Positions 16,990-23,498 of a stretch of 38,255 nt of DNA are shown here, in pieces (position 1 is the first letter of the stretch; each line of letters opens with the position of its first letter). Origin of the DNA: Chloroflexota bacterium (lineage in GTDB: Bacteria; Chloroflexota; Ktedonobacteria; Ktedonobacterales; JADMIN01). The stretch is taken from assembly GCA_021814145.1 (NCBI GenBank), contig JAKAIY010000017.1, forward strand, positions 1-38,255, written 5' to 3'. A program made the translations under genes and the position numbers. A model generated the notes under the pieces. It ran no database searches. It had not been told where the DNA came from and worked only from the letters and a program-made list of their open reading frames with translations.

Positions 16990-18395
16990 CCACGGCGCGC
17001 GGTTTCATCACGCACGAGCGGGCGGCGCGCGCGCTGCTCTATGTCACCCCGCTGGCAGTCAGCTTCGCTCAACCGCTGACCCTGAATGTCATGGGACTGC
17101 GCGCTTCCCTGACTGATGCGATCGTCGGGGCGCTGATCGCTTTGGATATCTATTCGTTGTGGCGCGTGCGCGACGCCCGGCGACCCGATATCCGCCGCAC
17201 GCTCCGCGAAACCTGGCGCACACAGCCTCAGGCGCTGGCGCTGATGGCGTCTTTGCTGGCCTATCTGCTGATCATCATGCTCTCCATCATCAGCGCCTAT
17301 ACCCGCACACCAGTCGTCAAAGAGACGATTAAGTGGAGCGAGGTCTTCATCGTCGTCTGTTCCGCCTGGGCCTTCATTCGCACGGAGCGGCAGGCGCTGT
17401 GGCTGGCGTGGGGCGCGATCATTGGCGGGCTGGCTGAAGCGCTTCAGGGCTGCGCGCAATACATCTTCGCTTACGGGCTGCTGGGGCCAGGTGGCGCCAG
17501 CGTGCGGGTCGTTGGCGCCTTCGACCAGCCAAACCCCTATGGGGGTTATCTTAACCTGTCGCTGCCGCTGGCGCTGGCGCTGGCGCTTTTTGGGCGCGAT
17601 CCACGCATGCGCTGGATTGCGGGTGGGGCCAGTGTCATCTCGCTCTTCGCGCTCTACCTCGCCAATTCGCGCGGGGCGTTATTGGGACTGGTAGCGGCGA
17701 TGATTGTCATCGCCGCCGTGGGCTGGCGACGGGAGCGGCAAACGCTCATAGCGGCGGCTGTTGGTGTCCCGCTGGTCACTATCGCGTGGGTGACGCGCCT
17801 GATCCCGCACAGCCTGCAAAACAAGCTTCTGGAGCAGTTCCGTGTCAATGACGTCTCGCTCACCGCGCAGGTCAATGACGCGAACTTTTCGACCATTGAG
17901 CGGCTGGCGCACTGGGTCGCGGGCTTGCGCATGTTCCAGGCCCATCCGATCCTGGGGGTGGGAGCCGGAAACTACAGCGCGGCCTACCAGCAATACAAGG
18001 TCTCTGGCTGGGATGAATCCCTGACCCATGCGCATAACTACTACATCAACGCTGCGGCGGAGACAGGGGCGCTGGGGCTGCTGGCCTTTCTGGCGGTAGT
18101 GGCCGCGGCGATTTACCTCGGCTGGCGCGCCACCCGCGCGACAGACCGCCAGCGCGGCGGCCAGAGCGCGCTGGCCAGCGCCGACGCGCGCGCGCTAAGC
18201 ATCGGCTTCGCCGCCGTGATCGTCGCGCTCTGTGTTCACAACTTCACTGACGATCTGTTTGTCCATGCGATGGAGCTCCAGTTCGCCCTGGCGCTTGGCG
18301 TGCTGCTGCGGCTAGCTATGAGCGCCCGCCCTCAGCTCCTACGCCTGGGCGTCACTCCGTCCGCTACATTCTTCCCAGGGCCAGACATGAAGTAA
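16965..18395 (+). CDS. O-antigen ligase/polymerase-like membrane protein (Wzy_C family)
   Basis: A 476-residue polytopic membrane protein with about ten or more hydrophobic helices. The large extracytoplasmic loop carries 'RMFQAHPILGVGAGNYSAAY' and 'THAHNYYINAAAETGALGLL', the hallmark of the O-antigen ligase / Wzy polymerase superfamily (WaaL/Wzy_C). These enzymes act on lipid-linked glycans at the outer face of the membrane. ATG overlaps the end of the epimerase gene by 25 bp. Ligation and polymerisation cannot be told apart from the sequence. In this cluster it probably assembles an exopolysaccharide or surface glycan. Confidence 0.85.
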   Translation: MSASAGRVATARGFITHERAARALLYVTPLAVSFAQPLTLNVMGLRASLTDAIVGALIALDIYSLWRVRDARRPDIRRTLRETWRTQPQALALMASLLAYLLIIMLSIISAYTRTPVVKETIKWSEVFIVVCSAWAFIRTERQALWLAWGAIIGGLAEALQGCAQYIFAYGLLGPGGASVRVVGAFDQPNPYGGYLNLSLPLALALALFGRDPRMRWIAGGASVISLFALYLANSRGALLGLVAAMIVIAAVGWRRERQTLIAAAVGVPLVTIAWVTRLIPHSLQNKLLEQFRVNDVSLTAQVNDANFSTIERLAHWVAGLRMFQAHPILGVGAGNYSAAYQQYKVSGWDESLTHAHNYYINAAAETGALGLLAFLAVVAAAIYLGWRATRATDRQRGGQSALASADARALSIGFAAVIVALCVHNFTDDLFVHAMELQFALALGVLLRLAMSARPQLLRLGVTPSATFFPGPDMK

Positions 18396-18418
18396 CGGCG
18401 GTATGTTATTCTGTGCTG

Positions 18419-18437
18419 ACGTGGCGTTGCGCCACGT
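18419..18437. repeat. Short hairpin upstream of the first glycosyltransferase
   Basis: ACGTGGCG-TTG-CGCCACGT is a perfect 8-bp stem with a 3-nt loop in the 71-bp gap between the ligase-like gene and the glycosyltransferase. There is no T-run. It may modulate readthrough or be a protein site. Confidence 0.45.
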
Positions 18438-18466
18438 GACCTGGTGAGAGAGCGGATACGTCAACG

Positions 18467-19621
18467 ATGCGAGTCGCGATCAACGCGCTGTTCCTTCAAG
18501 AACCAACAGTCGGCCAGGGACGCTGTCTCTATAACCTGCTGGAGGCGCTGGGGCAGGTGGACGGCGTCACCGATTACCTCGTCCTTGGCCCCAAACCACC
18601 CAAAGTCGCTCCTGAAACACCTTCCACATTCCATTGGGAAGTCGCTCCGGTTGGTGGCCCGGCCCGTGGAGCCAACCTGGAGAAGCTGGTCTGGGAGCAG
18701 CTAGGATTTCCGGCGGCGGCGAAACGTGGCGGCGCGAAGCTCGCCCACATCCCTCACTTTGCCCCGGTCTATCGCAGTATGGGGATCCCCCAGGTTGTTA
18801 CGATCTATGATGTCATCATGCTGGCGTTGCCTGAATATCATATGAGTCCAAGCGCGCAGCTCTATACCCGGCTTGTCAGCCAGGCCGCGCGTCACGCGGA
18901 CTCTATCATCACCACCTCCGAGTGGTCCAAGGGCGACATCATGGAATACCTGCGCATCCCGGAGGAGCGCATCACCGTGATCCGGATAGCGCCCGCGCCC
19001 ACCTTCAACCGCGTTACCGACCCGGAACGGCTGCGCGCCGTGCGGGCGAAATACGGCCTTGGACAGCGATTCGTCCTGAACGTCGGCGGGATGGACGCGC
19101 GCAAAAACGTGGAGCGGCTGATTGGCGCGTTCGCCGCTGTCTATCATGAGATGCGCGAGCCCGATTTAAAACTCTTCATCGTTGGCGATCATACCAAACT
19201 GGGGACCAGCCCGGTCTACCCCGACTGGCGCCCGCTGGCGGAGTCGCTCGACATTGGCCGGCAGGTGGTCTGCGCGCGCGTGGCGGAGGCTGACCTGGCG
19301 GCGCTCTATAGCGCGGCGTCATGCTTCGCGTTCACTTCGCGTTACGAGGGCTTCGGCCTGACCCCGCTCGAGGCGATGGCCTGTGGCGCGCCAGTCGTCT
19401 GCTCCAACGCCACCTCGCTACCTGAGGTTGTTGGCTCAGCGGGCATCCTCGTTAATCCAGATAACACCGACGAGATTGGCGCGGCGATCTACCGCACGCT
19501 CATGGCTCCGGAGCTAAACGCGGACCTGCGCGCGCGTGGGCTGGCGCATGCCAGACAGTTTAACTGGCGGCGAGTCGCGGCGGAAACTAGCGCGCACTAC
19601 GCCGATATCGCCGGTCGCTAA
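18467..19621 (+). CDS. GT4-family glycosyltransferase
   Basis: A 384-residue GT-B fold retaining glycosyltransferase. The acceptor-side N-terminal domain begins '[19 protein letters not shown]', and '[13 protein letters not shown]'-like sequence ('[12 protein letters not shown]') is typical of mannosyl- or glucosyl-transferases. The donor-binding C-terminal domain has '[20 protein letters not shown]' and the EX7E-type motif in '[20 protein letters not shown]'. It probably adds a sugar from a nucleotide or GDP donor to a lipid-linked intermediate in the cytoplasm. No membrane helix is seen. Start ATG 18467 has only a weak purine-rich site (GAGAGAGCGGA). Donor and acceptor are unknown. Confidence 0.9.
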   Translation: MRVAINALFLQEPTVGQGRCLYNLLEALGQVDGVTDYLVLGPKPPKVAPETPSTFHWEVAPVGGPARGANLEKLVWEQLGFPAAAKRGGAKLAHIPHFAPVYRSMGIPQVVTIYDVIMLALPEYHMSPSAQLYTRLVSQAARHADSIITTSEWSKGDIMEYLRIPEERITVIRIAPAPTFNRVTDPERLRAVRAKYGLGQRFVLNVGGMDARKNVERLIGAFAAVYHEMREPDLKLFIVGDHTKLGTSPVYPDWRPLAESLDIGRQVVCARVAEADLAALYSAASCFAFTSRYEGFGLTPLEAMACGAPVVCSNATSLPEVVGSAGILVNPDNTDEIGAAIYRTLMAPELNADLRARGLAHARQFNWRRVAAETSAHYADIAGR

Positions 19622-19666
19622 CTTGGAGCGGGCTATCGGGTTAAGCCATGAAGGGAGCCAGGCGCT

Positions 19667-20791
19667 GTGCGGGTAGCGGTCGTCTCAAAGACATTTGTCG
19701 CGGCGTCCTCGCAGCGCATGCTAGAGGAGCTGGCCACCGCGCCGGGCATGGAACTCACGCTCATCACTCCGCCGGAGTGGCGCTCGGACGATGGCCGCAT
19801 ACTCCCCTTTGTTCCCACCTATACACGCGGCTATCAGGTTCGCCCCACGCCGGTCGTCTTCAATGGACGCTACCATTTCTACATGTATCGCGGTCTCTCC
19901 GGGATCATCCGCGAGCTACACCCCGACATCGTGCACATTGATGAGGAGCCGTATAACCCGGCAGGGGCGCAGGCCCAGCGCGCCGCGCAGCAAGCCGGGG
20001 CGAGATCAGTCTTCGTTGTCTTGCAGAACCTCTACAAGGATTATGTGTTCCCCTATTCAGCGATGGAGCGCTACAACTACGCGCGCACGGCGCATGTGAT
20101 CGCGGTCAACGCCGCCGCTGGCGATGTATTGCGGCGCAAGGGCTATAAAGGCCCGCTCTCGGTCTTTACCGTCTATGGCATCGATCCGGAAATGTACCAG
20201 CCCATGCCACGCCGCGAGGCGCGGCCGGCGCCTGATACGGTGGTGATCGGCTATCTGGGCCGGCTGACGCTTTATAAGGGAACTGGCCTGCTGATTGAGG
20301 CGCTGGCCAGCATGCCGCCGCGCTATCGCCTGCGTTTCATCGGCAGCGGGCCAGACGAGCCCACGCTGCGTCAGATGGTGGACAGGCGCGGGCTGCGCGA
20401 GCGGGTGGACTTCCACCCCGCCGTGCCAACCACTGGCGTACCCGCCGCGCTGGCTGAGGTGGACATGCTCGCCGTGCCTTCGATGACACAGCCCAACTGG
20501 GTGGAACAGTTTGGACGGGTGCTGATTGAGGCGATGGCTTGTGGGACTCCGGTGATCGGCTCCAATTCCGGCGAGATTCCGCGTGTCATTGGCGATTGTG
20601 GCCTCATCGTCCCCGAAGGTGATGTCAACGCGCTGCGCGCCGCGCTGTCGCGGCTGGGCGAAGACCCCCAGATGCGCGCCGCCTACGCGCGGGCTGGGCG
20701 CGAGCGTGTGTTACGGATGTTCACCAACCTCGCCGCCGCCCAGAATATTTACCGCGTCTATCAGAGCGTCCTCGGCGCGAACGCGAGCTGA
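19667..20791 (+). CDS. GT4-family glycosyltransferase (second)
   Basis: A 374-residue GT-B glycosyltransferase, a different subfamily from its neighbour. The N-terminal domain begins 'MRVAVVSKTFVAASSQRML', then 'PDIVHIDEEPYNPAGAQAQR'. The donor-side domain has 'VIGYLGRLTLYKGTGLLIEA', 'LRFIGSGPDEPTLRQM' and 'EQFGRVLIEAMACGTPVIGS', which contains the EX7E glutamates. GTG at 19667 follows GGGAG. It is 45 bp after the previous gene and 11 bp before the PHP gene, so all are probably one operon. It should act sequentially with the first GT in building the glycan. Substrates are not assignable. Confidence 0.9.
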   Translation: MRVAVVSKTFVAASSQRMLEELATAPGMELTLITPPEWRSDDGRILPFVPTYTRGYQVRPTPVVFNGRYHFYMYRGLSGIIRELHPDIVHIDEEPYNPAGAQAQRAAQQAGARSVFVVLQNLYKDYVFPYSAMERYNYARTAHVIAVNAAAGDVLRRKGYKGPLSVFTVYGIDPEMYQPMPRREARPAPDTVVIGYLGRLTLYKGTGLLIEALASMPPRYRLRFIGSGPDEPTLRQMVDRRGLRERVDFHPAVPTTGVPAALAEVDMLAVPSMTQPNWVEQFGRVLIEAMACGTPVIGSNSGEIPRVIGDCGLIVPEGDVNALRAALSRLGEDPQMRAAYARAGRERVLRMFTNLAAAQNIYRVYQSVLGANAS

Positions 20792-20802
20792 GGGAGCGGA
20801 CT

Positions 20803-21642
20803 GTGGACACGTTGATTGACCTGCACCTGCACACCACATGCAGCGACGGACACTGGACCCCGCCCGCGCTCTTCGATCAACTCGCTGAGCGCGGCGTTAC
20901 CATCGCCAGTGTCACAGACCACGACCGGCTCGATCACCTGCCTGAAATCCTGGCGCTAGGCGCCGAACGTGGGATCACCGTTATTCCCGGCGTGGAGATC
21001 ACGGCGCGCTGGCGCGAGACGGCGGCGCACATTTTGTGCTATGCGCCGCTTGGCGCGGGATTCACCAGTGACGCGCTACGGAGCGTGGTGGACGGGATAC
21101 GCTCCACGATGTTGGCGAACACCACCATGATCTACCAGACGCTGCGCCAGCGCGGCTACGACTTCCCCCGCCAGGACGAAATTCTCGCTGACCAGAGCGG
21201 CCAGCCCATCCGCGCGGGTGATGTGGCGCGACTGCTGCTTGAGAGTGGGCATGTCACCACGCCAGCGCAGGCGATGGCGCTGATCTACGAGGCTGGCTAC
21301 CTCCAGGCGACAGCGCCGCTGGGTGAAGTTGTCGAGGTGGCGCGCGCCAGCGGCGCGGTGAGCCTGTTGGCGCATCCGGGCCGGGGCGGGGGTGAGATCC
21401 ATCGCTACGACCAGTGGGAGATTGAGGCGCTGTTAGGAGAAATCCCGCTGGACGGCATCGAAGTCCATTATCCTGCGCATACCGAGGAGCAAATAGCGGT
21501 TTACATGGGCCTCGCCCGCCGCCATGACCTGCTCATCTCAGCAGGCTCTGACTCGCATGGTCCCCGCCAGCGCTTGCCTGTCGCCTATCCAGCCGCACGC
21601 GCCAGCGCGCTGCTCAGCCGCCTGGGGCTCGATGCCTGTTAA
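20803..21642 (+). CDS. PHP-domain phosphoesterase (RNase AM / 3',5'-nucleoside bisphosphate phosphatase-like)
   Basis: A 279-residue PHP-superfamily metal-dependent phosphoesterase. Metal ligands are visible in 'DLHLHTTCSDG' (His8, His10, Asp15), 'TDHDRLDH', 'PGVEITA', 'LLAHPGRGG' and the C-terminal 'SAGSDSHGP'. Length and motif order match the YciV/RNase AM group, which releases phosphate from nucleoside 3',5'-bisphosphates or trims RNA 5' ends. GTG is preceded by GAGGGAG. Its place at the end of the glycan operon is unexplained. It might recycle a nucleotide by-product, or simply be a passenger. Confidence 0.88.
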   Translation: MDTLIDLHLHTTCSDGHWTPPALFDQLAERGVTIASVTDHDRLDHLPEILALGAERGITVIPGVEITARWRETAAHILCYAPLGAGFTSDALRSVVDGIRSTMLANTTMIYQTLRQRGYDFPRQDEILADQSGQPIRAGDVARLLLESGHVTTPAQAMALIYEAGYLQATAPLGEVVEVARASGAVSLLAHPGRGGGEIHRYDQWEIEALLGEIPLDGIEVHYPAHTEEQIAVYMGLARRHDLLISAGSDSHGPRQRLPVAYPAARASALLSRLGLDAC

Positions 21643-21690
21643 CACTCTGCACAGGCTCAAGCCACAGCGGATTCGGCTCTCCGCCACAGC

Positions 21691-21807
21691 CTACGCCACG
21701 ACTCCCCGAAGAGCCTGCCCGGCCCATTGGATAGTGCGCGCCGTGTTCTCGTCTCTGGCCACCAGCGCGGCGATCAGCGCGCGGTCCTCAGGCGCGGCGC
21801 GCTTCCA
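21691..21807 (-). pseudogene. In-frame open tail after the dehydratase stop (possible decayed extension)
   Basis: Directly after the dehydratase TGA (21810-21808) the same frame stays open for 38 codons, starting WKRAAPEDRALIAALVAR and ending QALRGVVA, then TAG at 21693-21691. Its amino-acid makeup (Ala/Arg/Glu/Leu, alpha-helical) and codon use look protein-like. It could be a C-terminal extension lost to a nonsense change, a fragment of a deleted neighbouring gene, or chance in GC-rich DNA. Normal dehydratases of this length end where the TGA is. Confidence 0.3.
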
Positions 21808-22797
21808 TCACTCACCGAGAATCTTGCAGAGTGTCTCAGGCGCGACGTTGCCTCCGCTGAGGATCACACCGATCCGCTTGCCATAGCCATTGAGCTTGCC
21901 AGTGAGCGCAGCGGCGGCGGCCACCGCTCCGGTTGGTTCGACCAGCGTCTTCATCCGTAGCAGCAGGAAGCGCATCGCCTCCTTGGCCTCATCCTCGCTG
22001 ACCAGAGCGACATCCGCTACTTCCTGGCGCACTACCGGCCATGTCAGCGTTCCCAATGCGGCGGTGCGGATGCCATCAGCGATGGTGTCGGGCGGCGGAA
22101 TCGTGACACGCTCATCCTGGCGCTTCGAGAGCCAGGCGTGGTTGGCGGCCTCTGTCTCCACGCCAACCACGACCACGCTGGGCAGGACGCCATGCGCGGC
22201 GACGGCGGTCCCGGAGATCAGCCCGCCGCCACCGACTGGCGCGGCGATCACGTCGAGTTCGGGCTGCTCCTCCAGCAACTCCAGCGCGGCGGTTCCCTGC
22301 CCTGCCATAATCGCAGGATCGTTATACGGCGGGACAAGCGTCAGCCCGCGCTCCTGAGCGATCTGTCGTGTGAGCGCCTCGCGGTCTTGTGTCATGCGGT
22401 CGTAGCGCACGATCTCGGCCCCATAGCCCGCCGTCGCGGCGACTTTCACCGAAGGCGCGTCGGTGGGCATGACGATCACGGTGGGGATAGCGAAGAGGCG
22501 CCCGCAGAGCGCGACAGCCTGGGCATGATTACCGGACGAGAAAGCGATCACGCCAGCCTGACGCTCCTCCGGCGTCAGGCTGGCGATCTTGTTGTAGGCT
22601 CCGCGAAACTTGAACGCCCCCGCACGCTGGAATTGCTCGCATTTAAACCAGACCTGGGCGCCTGCCGCGGCGTCGAACGTAGAAGAGCGCAGGACCGGTG
22701 TACGGCGCGCGACCCCACGCAGGCGGGCGGCGGCGGCGCGCACGTCATCCAGGGTGATGGGCAGAGGTGATGCGTTTGTAATGGCGTCGCTCGCCAT
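21808..22797 (-). CDS. PLP-dependent threonine/serine dehydratase
   Basis: A 329-residue fold-type II PLP enzyme that deaminates threonine to 2-oxobutanoate and/or serine to pyruvate. The PLP lysine is Lys63 in 'AGAFKFRGA'. 'SSGNHAQ' at 88-94 binds the substrate carboxylate. 'GGGG' at 189-192 holds the PLP phosphate. The C-terminus is 'ILSGGNV' with the pyridine-nitrogen serine. It has no ACT-like regulatory domain, so it is of the short, catabolic (TdcB-like) or serine racemase-like kind. ATG 22797 is preferred over a TTG 7 codons upstream because GGAGG lies just before it. A TATACT -10-like site is present at 22858-22853 with no clear -35. Confidence 0.9.
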   Translation of the reverse strand: MASDAITNASPLPITLDDVRAAAARLRGVARRTPVLRSSTFDAAAGAQVWFKCEQFQRAGAFKFRGAYNKIASLTPEERQAGVIAFSSGNHAQAVALCGRLFAIPTVIVMPTDAPSVKVAATAGYGAEIVRYDRMTQDREALTRQIAQERGLTLVPPYNDPAIMAGQGTAALELLEEQPELDVIAAPVGGGGLISGTAVAAHGVLPSVVVVGVETEAANHAWLSKRQDERVTIPPPDTIADGIRTAALGTLTWPVVRQEVADVALVSEDEAKEAMRFLLLRMKTLVEPTGAVAAAAALTGKLNGYGKRIGVILSGGNVAPETLCKILGE

Positions 22798-22940
22798 GCG
22801 GTATAGTCCTCCTCGCAATCTGGCAGCGCGGAGCCAGACCGCGCGCCATCACAGTATACACGCGTGCGAGCGGCGAACGGAATGATCACCAGCCGGTCAT
22901 GTTGGGAGGAAAACAGACGTCGTCACGCGACGCGAGGCCA

Positions 22941-22957
22941 CCTACCTGTCAGGTAGG
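22941..22957. repeat. Near-perfect palindrome over the stop of the dnaX partner gene
   Basis: CCTACCTG-T-CAGGTAGG, 8-bp arms around one base, centred on 22949, with outer GGCC / GGCC allowing a longer imperfect stem on the minus strand. A short T-run (gttttcc) lies further downstream. It may be the end of the dnaX operon transcript. Confidence 0.4.
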
Positions 22958-23494
22958 GCCATTGATGTGGACGCCATAGCGCGCGTCTGACCAGGCGAAG
23001 TAGGTCGGAAGATCATCGAACGCGCCTGTCGCCTGGGCCTCATCCAGCCAGTCAAGCGCCTCGCGCGCCACCGTGGCGTCAGGGCCGCCCACGCGGGCGA
23101 GATCCGCCAGCGACGCGCGCGTGGCGCCCAGGCCCGCGCGGGCGAACTGCTCGGCGTCCACACCCACACGCGTCTCCGCTGTCGCCTGGCGCGCGCGCCA
23201 TAGCGCCATCGCGTCGGACGGCTGGCCGAAGCGCGCCAGCGCCGCAACCAGGACAAACAGCGCCTCTGACGCGCCAGCGCCGCGCGCCTCGTGCGCGACG
23301 GTCTCCTGTTCGAGTAGCCAGCGCGCGATGGGCCGGTCGAATGGCCGTAGATCGGCGGCGAGCGCCCCGGCCACCTGCTCCCGGAACTCATCGCTCCGCT
23401 GGGCGCCAGCCACCAGCCGGGCGCGGGCGTCATCCGCCGCCTCGCCACCAGCGCGGAGCCGCTCAAGCAGAGACTGCGGCAATGAGATGGTCAT
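22949..23494 (-). CDS. Uncharacterised alpha-helical protein downstream of dnaX
   Basis: A 181-residue protein, beginning MTISLPQSLLERLRAGGEA and ending AWSDARYGVHINGPT. I do not recognise a family. It is rich in Ala, Arg, Glu and Leu and is predicted to be mainly helical, with no membrane segment or signal peptide. The frame is open further upstream inside dnaX, but ATG 23494 fits an AGGAG and starts 4 bp after the dnaX TAG, the usual spacing for translational coupling. Co-expression with DnaX suggests, but does not show, a link to replication or recombination. Genes in this position are often ybaB/recR, and this is neither. Confidence 0.6.
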   Translation of the reverse strand: MTISLPQSLLERLRAGGEAADDARARLVAGAQRSDEFREQVAGALAADLRPFDRPIARWLLEQETVAHEARGAGASEALFVLVAALARFGQPSDAMALWRARQATAETRVGVDAEQFARAGLGATRASLADLARVGGPDATVAREALDWLDEAQATGAFDDLPTYFAWSDARYGVHINGPT

Positions 23495-23498
23495 GGCG

